From Streptomyces canus (GTDB taxonomy: Bacteria > Actinomycetota > Actinomycetes > Streptomycetales > Streptomycetaceae), in NCBI RefSeq assembly GCF_041435015.1, contig NZ_CP107989.1, positions 1,302,001 through 1,366,000 of the forward strand: a DNA stretch of 64,000 nucleotides, read 5' to 3'. The notes under the pieces are model-generated. The model did no database searches, had not been told where the DNA came from, and saw nothing but the letters and a program-made list of their open reading frames with translations. Within the stretch, counting starts at the first letter, position 1. Every line of letters begins with the position of its first letter. The translations under genes and the position numbers were made by a program. Below are positions 1-10,940 of the stretch, in pieces.

Positions 1-77
1 GACCCCCCGCCTTCCGGAGCCCGGGCAAGCGCTCCGCGGGCTGATCGACCCAGCCCTGTTCAGGTCCAAGCGACCTT
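1..77. other. Left edge, no gene recognised
   Basis: This short edge segment precedes the terminator that follows sdhB. I see no start codon with a ribosome binding site and no recognisable protein fragment on either strand. It could be the tail of a gene lying outside the window, but nothing here proves it. Confidence 0.4.
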
Positions 78-114
78 GGCGGGGCCGGACCTGAGCACCA
101 CGTCCGGCCCCGCC
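78..114. terminator. Terminator after the sdh operon
   Basis: A perfect 13-bp inverted repeat (arms 78-90 and 102-114, GGCGGGGCCGGAC and its complement) surrounds an 11-nt loop. It lies 28 bp past the sdhB stop codon on the minus strand. There is no U-tract, as is usual for high-G+C actinobacterial terminators. Confidence 0.7.
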
Positions 115-141
115 CGTCCGCACCTTGTCGGCGAACGTCCC

Positions 142-887
142 TCAGCGCCTGGCGACCTTCCGGGTCGCCCGCAGCCATTCCTTGTTCATGCTGGTGATGG
201 AGACCAACGGAATCCCCTTGGGACAGGCCGTCGCGCACTCACCCGTCAACGTGCACCCGCCGAAGCCCTCCTCGTCCATCTGCTCCACCATGTCGAGAAC
301 CCTGGTCTCCCGCTCCGGCGCCCCCTGCGGCAGCACGTTCAGGTGATTCACCTTGGCCGCGGTGAACAACATCGCCGCTCCGTTGGGGCATGCGGCGACG
401 CACGCCCCGCAGCCGATGCACTCGGCGTGCTCGAAGGCGAGGTCGGCATCGGGCTTGGGTACCGGCGTCGCATGGGCCTCGGGCGCCGCACCCGTGGGCG
501 CCGTGATGTATCCCCCGGCCTGGATGATCCGGTCGAAGGCCGACCGGTCCACGACCAGGTCCTTGATCACCGGGAACGCGGACGCCCGCCACGGCTCGAC
601 GTCGATCGTGTCGCCGTCCGAAAAGGACCGCATGTGCAGCTGACAGGTGGTCGTCCGCTCGGGCCCGTGGGCGTCGCCGTTGATGACGAGCGAGCACGCG
701 CCGCAGATGCCCTCCCGGCAGTCGTGGTCGAAGGCCACCGGATCCTCGCCACGCAGGATGAGCTCCTCGTTGAGGGTGTCCAGCATCTCCAGGAAGGACA
801 TGTCGGACGAGATGCCGTCCACCTCGTACGTGGACATCGCACCGTCGGCGTCGGCGTTCTTCTGTCGCCAGACGCGCAGGGTGAGCT

Positions 888-891
<4 letters not shown>
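142..891 (-). CDS. sdhB: Succinate dehydrogenase iron-sulfur subunit
   Basis: 249 aa, the electron-transfer subunit of succinate:quinone oxidoreductase, on the cytoplasmic face of the membrane between the flavoprotein and the cytochrome b. The N-terminal ferredoxin-like half carries the [2Fe-2S] ligands in CREGICGAC. The C-terminal half has [12 protein letters not shown] for the [4Fe-4S] cluster and [15 protein letters not shown] for the second C-terminal cluster ([3Fe-4S] in this family). The ATG start overlaps the sdhA stop by 4 bp (ATGA), so the two are probably translationally coupled. The length and motifs match the family closely. It is the last gene of sdhC-sdhA-sdhB. A fumarate reductase role cannot be excluded from sequence alone. 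Confidence 0.95.
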
Positions 892-2834
<1,943 letters not shown>

Positions 2835-2836
2835 GG

Positions 2837-3544
2837 TCAGCTCACCACTCCGGTCATGACACCCACGGGCACCGCGATGAAGCCGGCCGTGAGCAGCAGT
2901 GCGAGGACATGGGCGACGGCCTTGAGGGCACGGTCGCGGGTGCGGCTGCCGACGCCGAGGGTCTGCGCGGCACTCCAGAAGCCGTGCCGGACGTGCAGGC
3001 CGAGGGCGAGCATCGCGAGGATGTAGATGACGTTGCCGTACCAGGTGGAGAAGGTGTCCACGACGTTCTGGTACGGGTGGCCCTCCTGGAAGCCGCCGGA
3101 GTGCACGGTGCCGGTCGTCAGGTCGAGGACGTGCCACACGATGAACAGGCCGAGGATGATCCCGCCCCAGCGCATGGTGCGCGTCGCGTAGCTCGCCCGC
3201 GGCTTCTTGTGGACGTACCTGCTGGGCCGTGCCCGGATGTCGCGGCGGCTGAGCTGGTACGCCGAGACGGCGTGTGCGACGACGGCGACCACCAGGACGA
3301 CGCGGATGAGCCAGAGCGTCCACTCGTAGTGCATGAACGGTTCGCCGACCGTGCGCAGCCAGTGCGCGTAGTGGTTGAACTCGCCCGCCCCGAAGAAGAT
3401 CTTCAGGTTGCCGATCATGTGGACGACCAGGTACAGCAGCATGATCAGGCCGCTGACGGCCATCACGGTCTTCTTGCCGACGGAGCTGTCCCACACGGTG
3501 CGTGCCATGGACGGCCGTCGGTCCGTCCGCGTTGCCAGAGCCAT
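2837..3544 (-). CDS. sdhC: Succinate dehydrogenase cytochrome b subunit (type B)
   Basis: 235 aa integral membrane subunit that anchors SdhA/SdhB and passes electrons to quinone through heme. I count five hydrophobic segments (about residues 27-47, 70-93, 120-145, 170-190, 210-232). Histidines fall in or near several of them ([33 protein letters not shown]), as expected for the di-heme, single-anchor type B family. This explains why the operon has no separate sdhD. The start at 3544 is preceded almost directly by a -10-like TAGCGT, so the mRNA may be nearly leaderless. MARTVWDSS at 3508 is an alternative start. Confidence 0.88.
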   Translation of the reverse strand: MALATRTDRRPSMARTVWDSSVGKKTVMAVSGLIMLLYLVVHMIGNLKIFFGAGEFNHYAHWLRTVGEPFMHYEWTLWLIRVVLVVAVVAHAVSAYQLSRRDIRARPSRYVHKKPRASYATRTMRWGGIILGLFIVWHVLDLTTGTVHSGGFQEGHPYQNVVDTFSTWYGNVIYILAMLALGLHVRHGFWSAAQTLGVGSRTRDRALKAVAHVLALLLTAGFIAVPVGVMTGVVS

Positions 3545-3552
3545 GGGTCAAG

Positions 3553-3582
3553 ACGCTAGGGCCGAACGGGCCGATCGGTCCA
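3553..3582 (-). promoter_or_regulatory. Candidate promoter of sdhCAB
   Basis: Reading the minus strand, TGGACC (3582-3577) and TAGCGT (3558-3553) are separated by 18 nt and resemble a Streptomyces vegetative -35/-10 pair. Transcription would begin only a few bases before the sdhC ATG at 3544. The site lies in the 84-bp divergent gap shared with the LysR gene. Confidence 0.4.
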
Positions 3583-3628
3583 AGACATGGTCCGGCTTGA
3601 TTCCATAGGGAACGGCTATCGTACGAGG

Positions 3629-4516
3629 ATGCAGTTCCAGCAGCTCCAGTACTTCGTGGCGGTCGCCGAGACCCGGCACTTCACCCGCGCCGCCGACCTC
3701 GTCCATGTGGCACAGCCGTCCCTGTCCCAGCAGATCAAGGCCCTTGAGCGGGAGCTCGGGGCCGATCTGTTCCTGCGGGCGCGCGGCAACATCTCCCTCA
3801 CCGACGCGGGCGAGGCCCTGCTGCCGCTGGCCCGCCGCATCCTGGCCGACGCGGACACGGCCCGGCACGAGGTGCAGGAGCTGGTGCAGCTGCGCAGCGG
3901 CCGGGTCCGGCTCGGCGCGACCCCGAGCCTGTGCACCGGTCTGCTGCCGGACGTGCTGCGCGCCTTCCACGACCGCTATCCCGGCATCCGGCTGATGATC
4001 GAGGAGGGCGGCTCCCACGATCTCGTCCGGCTGCTCGCGCGCGGTGCCCTCGACCTGGCCCTGGTGGTCCTCCCGCTGCCGTCGCCGTCCCCGGCGCTGA
4101 CGACGGTGGAGCTGCTGCGCGAGGACCTGGTGGTCGTGTCCTCGCCGGAGGGACCCGCGCCCGGCGGTCCGGGCCGCCGTACCGTGCGCGTCGCCGACCT
4201 GGAGAGCGAGCCCCTGGTGATGTTCCGGCACGGCTACGACCTGCGCGAACTGACCGTGGCCGCATGCCGTGCCGAGGGCTTCGAGCCGGACTTCGCGGTG
4301 GAGGGCGGGGAGATGGACGCGGTGCTGGGCTTCGTCCGGGCGGGCCTGGGCGTGGCCGTCGTACCGCGCATGGTCGCCACCCGCTCGGGCCGGGGGCTGC
4401 GGGTCACCCCGCTCGCCCGGCCCGGCCTGCACCGGACGATCGCGCTGGCCCACCGCAGCGATGTGGCTCCGCCGCGGGCGGCACGGGAGTTGCAGCGGAT
4501 GCTCCTGGAGCGCTGA
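3629..4516 (+). CDS. LysR-family transcriptional regulator
   Basis: 295 aa from the ATG at 3629 ([18 protein letters not shown]). The winged helix-turn-helix occupies about residues 1-60 and includes [20 protein letters not shown]. The LysR substrate-binding domain follows from about residue 90 to the end ([20 protein letters not shown]). It is divergent from sdhCAB across an 84-bp gap, the classic arrangement for a LysR protein that controls its neighbour and itself, so regulation of this succinate dehydrogenase is a reasonable inference. The effector is unknown. A TATCGT 6 nt before the ATG suggests a leaderless transcript. A start at 3587 in the same frame is less likely because it would lie upstream of that -10 element. 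Confidence 0.88.
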   Translation: MQFQQLQYFVAVAETRHFTRAADLVHVAQPSLSQQIKALERELGADLFLRARGNISLTDAGEALLPLARRILADADTARHEVQELVQLRSGRVRLGATPSLCTGLLPDVLRAFHDRYPGIRLMIEEGGSHDLVRLLARGALDLALVVLPLPSPSPALTTVELLREDLVVVSSPEGPAPGGPGRRTVRVADLESEPLVMFRHGYDLRELTVAACRAEGFEPDFAVEGGEMDAVLGFVRAGLGVAVVPRMVATRSGRGLRVTPLARPGLHRTIALAHRSDVAPPRAARELQRMLLER

Positions 4517-4557
4517 GCGGTCGTAGCATGGGGTTTTCTCAGACGGGGTGGGCGGGG

Positions 4558-5793
4558 ATGAAGCGGCGGATCGTTGCGGTGGGCGCGGCACTGCTGGTGC
4601 TGGTGGGGTGCGCGGGGAACACCGCGTCCGGCGGATCGAAGAGCCCGGCGGTCTCCTCGCCGTCCGGTGACTCCGGGCTGACGGTGGAGACGACCTCGAG
4701 GTCCGTCTCGGGCCCGTGGCGCGCGTGGACGGCGTCCCTCTCCAGCCGGGAGGCCCACGGCAGTTGCGGCGCGACGGCGCACCAGGTGGTGTGCGCGACC
4801 GACTCCGGCGGATTCGTGGGGCGTTCGCGGGCCGACGGCCGTATCACCTGGACCGTGCCCGCGGGCGACCACGGCAAGAGCGCCGGACTGGTCGTCGACG
4901 CGGCCGACGAACGGGCCGTGACCGGGGTCGCGGGCAGGCTCCGCGCGGCGAACCTGCGGACGGGTACGCAGGCGTGGACCCATCAACTGCCCACCAGCCG
5001 GGCCTACTTCGCCCTCGGCGCTGCGGATGGGATCGTCTACGCCCTCCACGCGCCGGCTCCCTTCACGGACACCGCCGCCGTCCTCGACGCCGTGCGCGCA
5101 TCCGACGGCACGCCCCTGTGGCACCGGACCGTCGGCTGGAGCACGGGCGAGCCCCTGGCCGCCTTCCGGGGCCGCGTCTACACGGCCGACGGCACCCGGG
5201 TCACCGCCCGCGACGCCCGCACCGGCGACACCGTGGCGACCAGCCCCACGGGCGTCGAGTGCCCGCACCTCGTCACCGGCGGCCACTACCTGGTCTGCAC
5301 CGGCAGCCCGTTCTCCGCCGAGGACACCTTCCCGCCCATGCGACGCCTGGATCCGGCGACGCTGAGGCCGCTGCCGACCCCGCGGAACACGATCAACAAG
5401 CCCGTGCACGGGGTGATCTCCGACGACGGGGTCCTGGTGCTGTACGAAGCCGGCGCCGAGGACACGAGCGCGGGCGACTGGTTCGCGTACGACCTCGAGA
5501 ACGACCGCAAACTGTGGAGCACGTACGCCACCGAGGCGGACGCCGCCGTGGCCGGCGGCCGGTTCGTGACCTTCACCCCCGTCAACGACCGCACTACGCG
5601 GGGCCGCGTGCTCACGATCGACCTGCACGCGGGTCCGCGGGGGACCGGAACCGCCGCGCCCCGCATGTCCGCGGCGTACGCGCAGACCCGAGACGGCGAA
5701 CACCCCGTGGTCGTCGTGCCGGACGGCGACACGGGCCATGTCGTCGTCATGGCCCGTACCCACGGTTCGCTGCGGTCGCTTCCGCTGCCCTGA
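4558..5793 (+). CDS. PQQ-like beta-propeller lipoprotein
   Basis: 411 aa starting MKRRIVAVGAALL with a lipobox LVGC (Cys18), so it is expected to be a membrane-anchored extracytoplasmic lipoprotein. After a Ser/Pro/Gly-rich linker the rest looks like PQQ/pyrrolo-quinoline-type beta-propeller blades: repeated stretches of the kind ADGRITWTVPAG, RTGTQAWTHQLP, ASDGTPLWHRTVG and ENDRKLWSTYA, each with the W that marks this fold. No cofactor-binding catalytic site is visible, so a binding or scaffold role is more likely than an enzyme. It follows the LysR gene by 41 bp on the same strand and meets the c-di-GMP gene tail-to-tail with a 13-bp gap. An ATG at 4528 is possible but would spoil the signal peptide. 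Confidence 0.75.
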   Translation: MKRRIVAVGAALLVLVGCAGNTASGGSKSPAVSSPSGDSGLTVETTSRSVSGPWRAWTASLSSREAHGSCGATAHQVVCATDSGGFVGRSRADGRITWTVPAGDHGKSAGLVVDAADERAVTGVAGRLRAANLRTGTQAWTHQLPTSRAYFALGAADGIVYALHAPAPFTDTAAVLDAVRASDGTPLWHRTVGWSTGEPLAAFRGRVYTADGTRVTARDARTGDTVATSPTGVECPHLVTGGHYLVCTGSPFSAEDTFPPMRRLDPATLRPLPTPRNTINKPVHGVISDDGVLVLYEAGAEDTSAGDWFAYDLENDRKLWSTYATEADAAVAGGRFVTFTPVNDRTTRGRVLTIDLHAGPRGTGTAAPRMSAAYAQTRDGEHPVVVVPDGDTGHVVVMARTHGSLRSLPLP

Positions 5794-5806
5794 GGGGGCG
5801 GGGCGT

Positions 5807-7942
5807 TCAGCCCGTCGCGTCCACCAGCGCCAGCTCGTGCAGCCGCTCCGGCGGGCCCGGGCGGGCGTAGTACCAGCCCTGGGCCGTGTCGCAGCCCAGT
5901 ATCCGCAACTGCTCGGCCTGGGCCCCGGTTTCGACCCCCTCGACGGTCACCGCGAGGTTCAGGCCGTGGGCGAGCGAAACGATACCCTCGACGATCTTGA
6001 GGTCGACGGGATCGGCGGGGAACTGCTGCATGCTCTGGGTGAAGGAGCGGTCCAGCTTCAGGACGCTGACCGGGAGGCGGCGCAGGTTCGCCAGGTTCGA
6101 GTAGCCGGTGCCGAAGTCGTCCAAGGCGATGTCGACGCCCATCTCGGCCAGCCGGCGCAGCGGCTTGAGGAGGTCGTCGTCGGCGCCGATGAGGGCCGAC
6201 TCCGTGACTTCGAGGCACAGGGCATCCGGCTCGACGCCGGCGCGCTCCAGGATGTCGACGGTGTCCTGGACCAGGCCGGGGTGGGTGAGCTGGCACGGCG
6301 AGAGGTTGACGTTGATCCTCTGAGGGCCGTTCTCCCCGTAGCGTTCTCGCCATTCGCGGGCCTGCCGTACCGACTGCTCCAGGACCCAGCGGCCGAGCGG
6401 CACGATCAGCCCGGTGTGCTCGGCGAGCGGGATGAACCGGTCCGGGCCGAGCACCCCGTGCTGTGGATGCAGCCAGCGCACCAGCGCCTCGGCGCCCCGC
6501 ACACTGCCGTCGCCGAGGTGGACCAGCGGCTGGTACTCGATGAAGAACTCGCCGCGGTCCAGGGCCGCGGGCAGCGCCGTGGTCAGCCCGTGCCGGGTGA
6601 TGGCGCGGGCGTCGGCCTCCGGGTCGGCCAGCTCGAAGCGGTTGCCGCCCGCCGACTTGGCCCGGTACATGGTGATGTCGGCGCTGCGCAGGACCTCCGC
6701 CGGACCCCGCTCGCCCGTGGGGCCCTCGACGATGCCGATGCTGCCGCGCACGGTCAGCTCGCGGCCGTCGATACGGACCGGGGCGAGCAGCACGTTCATG
6801 ATGCGCGCCGCGAGGTCGTCGACCTCGCTCTCGGTGTCGGGCCCTGTGGTCAGTGCCACGAACTCGTCACCACCGAGCCGGGCCACCATCTCGCCCGGCG
6901 CGGTCGCACACGACTGGAGCCGGTCGGCGACCTCCACGAGCAGCCGGTCGCCGGCCGCGTGGCCGAGGCTGTCGTTGATGGTCTTGAAGCCGTCGAGGTC
7001 GAGGTAGCACAGGCCGAACCGCTGGCCCTCGCCCGCGTTCAGCGCCTTCTCCAGGCGCTCGAAGAACAGCGTGCGGTTGGGCAGTCCGGTGAGCGCGTCG
7101 TGCGTGGCCTCGTAGCGCAGCCGGAGGTTGAGCAGCCGGCGCTCGGTGGTGTCCTCCATGAGGGCGAGCTGGTACTGCGGGACGCCGTCGGCGTCGCGCA
7201 GCAGGGAGACCGTCAGGTTGGTCCACAGGGCCGTTCCGTCCGGGCGGTAGAAGGCCTTTTCGAGGTGGTAGTGCTCGCGCTCGCCGCGGACGAGTTCGTC
7301 GTAGAGCGTCCAGGTCTGGGGGGCGTCCTCGGGGTGGGTCCACTCCTGGACCCGGCGGCCGCGCATCGTCTGGTCGGTGATGCCGAACATGCGCAGCAGC
7401 GCGCCGTTGACCTGGAGGACGTTGCCGTCCAGGTCGGCGATGCCGATCCCTATGGCCGCGCCCTCGAACACCGCGCGGAACCGGGCCTCGGTCGCGTGCA
7501 GCGCCTGTGCCACCACGCCCTGCGCCTCGAGGGCGGCCTGTGCGATGGCCTCCTGCTCGGCCAGCGTCCGCTCCCGCAGCGCGTGCGCGAACCCGGCGGC
7601 CATGGCGTGCTGGAGTCGCGCGGAGCGCGACCGCAGGTCCTCGCGGTCGCCGTCGCCGCCGCAGTAGAGCACCAGATAGGCGTCGACGCAGTCCAGGGAG
7701 CGGGTCAGCGCCTCCGGATCCGTGCAGTGCGCGTCGACGAGGGCGGCGCCGACGGCCCGGCCCTCGTCGGTGTCGACGACCCTGGCCGCGAGCGCCTCGC
7801 TCAACCGGCGGGCCAGCGGCAGCAGTTGTTCCTCGAACTCCGGCCGGGTCGCGGACGTCGACGTCACCGGGAAGACGGCCCGGCTCCAGATCGTCGCGAA
7901 CCGGCGCAGTCTGTCCTCCGGCCCGTCCGGCTCGGCGATCAC
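5807..7942 (-). CDS. rmdA: PAS-GGDEF-EAL cyclic di-GMP enzyme, RmdA-like
   Basis: 711 aa from a GTG at 7942 that shares 4 bp (GTGA) with the stop of the upstream methyltransferase gene. Residues about 1-145 form an unassigned N-terminal region. A PAS domain with a PAC tail lies about 150-265, GGDEF at about 285-440 with an intact GGDEF motif (357-361), and EAL at about 460-705 with EALVRWLHP (485-493) and DDFGTGYSNL. Both diguanylate cyclase and phosphodiesterase motifs look functional. No membrane segment is visible, so it is cytosolic. Domain order, and the position near sdh, LysR and methyltransferase genes, match my recollection of S. coelicolor RmdA, a c-di-GMP phosphodiesterase that influences development. 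The symbol rests on that memory rather than on an alignment. Confidence 0.8.
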   Translation of the reverse strand: MIAEPDGPEDRLRRFATIWSRAVFPVTSTSATRPEFEEQLLPLARRLSEALAARVVDTDEGRAVGAALVDAHCTDPEALTRSLDCVDAYLVLYCGGDGDREDLRSRSARLQHAMAAGFAHALRERTLAEQEAIAQAALEAQGVVAQALHATEARFRAVFEGAAIGIGIADLDGNVLQVNGALLRMFGITDQTMRGRRVQEWTHPEDAPQTWTLYDELVRGEREHYHLEKAFYRPDGTALWTNLTVSLLRDADGVPQYQLALMEDTTERRLLNLRLRYEATHDALTGLPNRTLFFERLEKALNAGEGQRFGLCYLDLDGFKTINDSLGHAAGDRLLVEVADRLQSCATAPGEMVARLGGDEFVALTTGPDTESEVDDLAARIMNVLLAPVRIDGRELTVRGSIGIVEGPTGERGPAEVLRSADITMYRAKSAGGNRFELADPEADARAITRHGLTTALPAALDRGEFFIEYQPLVHLGDGSVRGAEALVRWLHPQHGVLGPDRFIPLAEHTGLIVPLGRWVLEQSVRQAREWRERYGENGPQRINVNLSPCQLTHPGLVQDTVDILERAGVEPDALCLEVTESALIGADDDLLKPLRRLAEMGVDIALDDFGTGYSNLANLRRLPVSVLKLDRSFTQSMQQFPADPVDLKIVEGIVSLAHGLNLAVTVEGVETGAQAEQLRILGCDTAQGWYYARPGPPERLHELALVDATG

Positions 7943-8772
7943 GCCGTACGTCCCACGCCGGCGAACCCGGAGAAGGCCCACGGATCCTCGTCGTCGGGGT
8001 TCCAGGTCGCCGACTCGGGCCGCCACCGCGGCGGCGACACCAGTCCCGGTTCCACCATGTCGTACCCCTCGAAGAACCGCGCGATCTCCTCGCGCGAGCG
8101 CATGATCAGCGGGTTGCGAATGTCCTTGTACACGTCCACCGCACCCTCGGTCCGCTCCTGCGGAAGCGGCATTCCCTCGTACGACGCGTGCGTGAGCACC
8201 AGCAGGCTGCCCGGCGCGAGTGCGTCGCGCAGCTCCGCCACCGCTGCGTAGGGGTCGTCCGTGTCTTCCACGAAGTGCAGTATGGCAACGAGAAGCAGTG
8301 CCACCGGCCGGTTCAGGTCGATCAGGCGCTGAACCTCGGGACTGGCGAGGATCTCCCGGGGCTTGCGAAGGTCGGCGGCGACGACTCCCGCGTCCGCGTT
8401 GCCCTCCAGAACGGCCTGGCTGTGCGCGACGGCCACCGGGTCGTGGTCGACGTAGACGACACGGGCGCCGGGGCGGGCGCTCTGGGCGACCTCGTGGACA
8501 TTGCCGAAGGTCGGGATGCCGGAGCCGATGTCCAGGAACTGGGTGATGCCCTCGCCGGCGGCGAACCGCACCGCCCGCCGCAGGAAGGCCCGGTTCGCCT
8601 GCATGGTCTTCGGCAGCCCCGGTGCGAACTCCATGACCCTGCGGGCCGCCTCCCGGTCGGCCTCGAAGTTGTGCGAACCGCCCAGGTAGAAGTCGTAGAT
8701 ACGCGAGACACTCGGCACCGAGATGTCGATGCTCCGGGGAGCCCAGGCGGGACGCTCCATGTATCTCTCCAA
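7939..8772 (-). CDS. SAM-dependent methyltransferase, Methyltransf_19 (DUF574) family
   Basis: 277 aa, or 273 aa if MERPAWAPRSID (M5) is the start. The family signature begins at once with ISVPSVSRIYDFYLGGSHNF, followed by the Rossmann SAM-binding FLDIGSGIPTFGNVHEVA, VVYVDHDPVAV and ADLRKP. The fold is methyltransferase-like but no substrate is known for this actinobacteria-rich family. The stop codon overlaps the GTG start of the GGDEF-EAL gene, so ribosomes finishing this gene probably initiate the next. That coupling suggests a fixed stoichiometry or shared pathway with c-di-GMP signalling, which is inference. Confidence 0.85.
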   Translation of the reverse strand: MERYMERPAWAPRSIDISVPSVSRIYDFYLGGSHNFEADREAARRVMEFAPGLPKTMQANRAFLRRAVRFAAGEGITQFLDIGSGIPTFGNVHEVAQSARPGARVVYVDHDPVAVAHSQAVLEGNADAGVVAADLRKPREILASPEVQRLIDLNRPVALLLVAILHFVEDTDDPYAAVAELRDALAPGSLLVLTHASYEGMPLPQERTEGAVDVYKDIRNPLIMRSREEIARFFEGYDMVEPGLVSPPRWRPESATWNPDDEDPWAFSGFAGVGRTA

Positions 8773-8982
8773 GGCGTAGACGATCCGGTGTTCGAGCTGA
8801 GGCTACTGATCGACCGCCAAGGGAGCGAGTGGAAACGGAAATTGACCGTCCGTTCCCGGTCACTGCCTGCGGCACGTGCCGCTCGGGAACTCCGCGGATC
8901 CCCTACGAAAAGTAGGCGCCGCACTCCGGAGAGTTCCGGAGCGGGCGCCGACTCGCGGGGAGTTGGGGGGAATGACGGCTAA

Positions 8983-9025
8983 ACCGGCCCGCCCCCTCCG
9001 TGCGGCGCGGAGGGGGCGGGCCGGT
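8983..9025. terminator. Strong bidirectional-looking terminator
   Basis: A perfect 18-bp inverted repeat (8983-9000 and 9008-9025) with a 7-nt loop lies 20 bp past the stop of the repeat lipoprotein gene on the minus strand. It would insulate that gene from the methyltransferase-rmdA pair downstream. Confidence 0.8.
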
Positions 9026-9044
9026 GGTTCGGGCGAGACCGCCG

Positions 9045-10010
9045 TCACTTGTCGGAGACGCCGACCATCTCTCCGTTGGGGCGGACGGCGTACCAGGTGC
9101 CGCCGACGCCCTGGCCGTTGGTGTCGCCGGGCGCCTTGTCGGCCGCGAAGGTGTAGATGGGCGAGCAGTTGACCGTCTGCTGCTTGACGCCGTCGGAGCG
9201 GGTGAAGCTCATCAGGCCCTTCTTCTGGACGCCCTTGGTGTCGTTCGACGACACGGGCGCCACGGCCGGCCACTTCTCCAGGCACGCACCGGTGCAGTTG
9301 GAGACCGGCTTGGGCCAGGCCTTGTCCTTGGCGAAGCGGTAGACCGTCATGCCGTTCTTGTCGACGACGATCTCGCCCAGGTTGGGGTCGTTGCGCGTGG
9401 ACAGTCCGGGCAGGCTGGCGACCGACGCCTTCTTGCCCGTGGGCGCCAGCGCGTACCACTTGCCGCCCACGCCCTGACCGGTCAGATCGCCGGCCTTGGT
9501 GTCCTTCGCATAGCGGTAGGCCGGCCAGCCGGCGATGGTCAGCTGCTTGCTGCCGTCGGCCCGGGTCACCTCACCGAGCAGCGCCTTGTCGATACCGGCG
9601 CCGGCCGAGGCGTCGTTCGCGGGTACCGGCGGCCAGGCGGTCGCGCAGTCGCCGTTGCAGTTCGACTTCGGCGGCTCGGCGGTGTCCTCGTCGAAGCGGT
9701 AGAGGCTGAGACCGGCGCTGTCGGTCAGCACGTCCCCGAGTTCGGCGTTCGCGGAGACCTCGAGCTTGCCGGCCGAGGCCGACTGGGCTCCCAGGTTCCC
9801 CTGGCCACCGCCCACGGTCGAGCTGGGGCTCGGGCTGGTACCGGTTCCGATGCCGGAGCCGACACCGCCGTAGCCGCCCGCCGCCGCCGTGGCGCCGACG
9901 TTCTGGCTGCCCACCGACGACGTGCCGCCTTCCTGACCGCACGCCGTCGTCAGCACCAGCACCGCCGCGGCGCTTGCCACGAGTGAGGCGTTCCGCCAGG
10001 AGGTCTTCAT
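9045..10010 (-). CDS. Secreted-repeat lipoprotein (COG4315/Lipoprotein_15 type)
   Basis: 321 aa from the ATG at 10010, which has GGAG 8-9 nt upstream; the ATG at 10031 lacks one. A lipoprotein signal ends in LTTAC (Cys24), followed by a Gly/Ser/Thr linker. The mature part has two copies of an A-B pair. Each A unit contains a YRF core followed by SNC-G-x-C and WPPV or WPAV (SNCNGDCATAWPPV and SNCTGACLEKWPAV). Each B unit contains Y-(R/T) plus GQGVGGKWYA or GQGVGGTWYA. The paired Cys in each A unit could form a disulfide. The family is annotated only as a secreted repeat of unknown function; ligand binding on the cell surface is a guess. Confidence 0.82.
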   Translation of the reverse strand: MKTSWRNASLVASAAAVLVLTTACGQEGGTSSVGSQNVGATAAAGGYGGVGSGIGTGTSPSPSSTVGGGQGNLGAQSASAGKLEVSANAELGDVLTDSAGLSLYRFDEDTAEPPKSNCNGDCATAWPPVPANDASAGAGIDKALLGEVTRADGSKQLTIAGWPAYRYAKDTKAGDLTGQGVGGKWYALAPTGKKASVASLPGLSTRNDPNLGEIVVDKNGMTVYRFAKDKAWPKPVSNCTGACLEKWPAVAPVSSNDTKGVQKKGLMSFTRSDGVKQQTVNCSPIYTFAADKAPGDTNGQGVGGTWYAVRPNGEMVGVSDK

Positions 10011-10271
10011 CGTCAACTCCCCATAATTCAAAAGGGTGTTGCAGCGCCCTGCTGCGCCGCCGCACGACCATGGGTACGCACCGGAGCAGGGGTTGTGTTC
10101 AACCGTCCCGCATATTTCTTTTCGGAAGCTGTGACCACACCCGCCCCAGACCGCACAGATGTACCCCCCACCGGACGGGCGAGCGCCCGGAATTCAAACA
10201 TCGGGCGGTCTTTTGTCCCTCCTTCGGACCAATCTCTTCGCGCCCGCGCGTGAGAGGGCGCGGCAGGCCTC

Positions 10272-10919
10272 ATGATCTCCGTCGTGCATCGACCCGAATC
10301 ACCCCAATCCGCCTCCGCCATACGGGTGTTGGCCCTGCTGACGTTGACGTGGGCGCTCATCGGTCCCACCGCCGGGGTGGCCGAGGCGGATGCCTGCGCG
10401 TACGCCTCTGTCGGCCCCAACGGCGCGGAGGCAGTGGCGGTCGCCGGAAGCCCCAACTGGCCCACGTTCCCGCCGTGCCCGAAGCCCGAGCCTCCACCTC
10501 CGCCCACTCCCACTCCCCCACCCCCCGAGCCTCCGTGTACGCCGACACCCACTCCCGACCCCACGCCGACACCGACGCAGAAGCCACCGAAGCCGAAGCC
10601 GACGCCCACCCCCGAGCCACCGCCTCCCCCGCCCCCACCGCCCCCACCGCCCGCACCGGCACCGCAACCGGCCGCACCGCGAGCGCGACCCACACCGCCC
10701 CCCGCACCCACCCCGACACCGGCTCCCACCCCGGCCCCGACGCGGAAGCCACCGCCCAGGCCGGCCCCGGGCCCCTCCGCGACCCCGGTGACCTACCCGG
10801 CCTACCACCACGCGAAGGCGCCCGACCGGCCCACGCACAGCACGACCTCACCCGTGATCTACGTCCTGCTCATCACCGCGCCCGCGGTGGTCGCCGTGGC
10901 CGCCCTGCGGCCCCGCTAG
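10272..10919 (+). CDS. Proline-rich secreted protein with C-terminal hydrophobic anchor
   Basis: 215 aa. The N terminus (about residues 1-40) looks like a signal peptide ending near GVAEADA. It is followed by a short region with two cysteines, then about 120 residues of Pro-rich low complexity made of PTPTP, PPPEP and KPKPTPTPEP-type units, and a final hydrophobic stretch (VIYVLLITAPAVVAVAALRPR) that could hold it in the membrane. Such a polyproline rod can span the thick cell wall. No LPXTG motif is present. The next gene begins 21 bp downstream, so the two are likely co-transcribed. The real start could also be at a downstream in-frame codon, since several hydrophobic starts would work. Confidence 0.65.
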   Translation: MISVVHRPESPQSASAIRVLALLTLTWALIGPTAGVAEADACAYASVGPNGAEAVAVAGSPNWPTFPPCPKPEPPPPPTPTPPPPEPPCTPTPTPDPTPTPTQKPPKPKPTPTPEPPPPPPPPPPPPAPAPQPAAPRARPTPPPAPTPTPAPTPAPTRKPPPRPAPGPSATPVTYPAYHHAKAPDRPTHSTTSPVIYVLLITAPAVVAVAALRPR

Positions 10920-10940
10920 TGCCGATCCTGGAGGCATCCC

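Noticed and set aside
10480..10800. Repetitive C-rich DNA that resembles a tandem repeat or CRISPR-like array
   Set aside because: It is the coding sequence of the proline-rich protein. There is no constant repeat unit with unique spacers.
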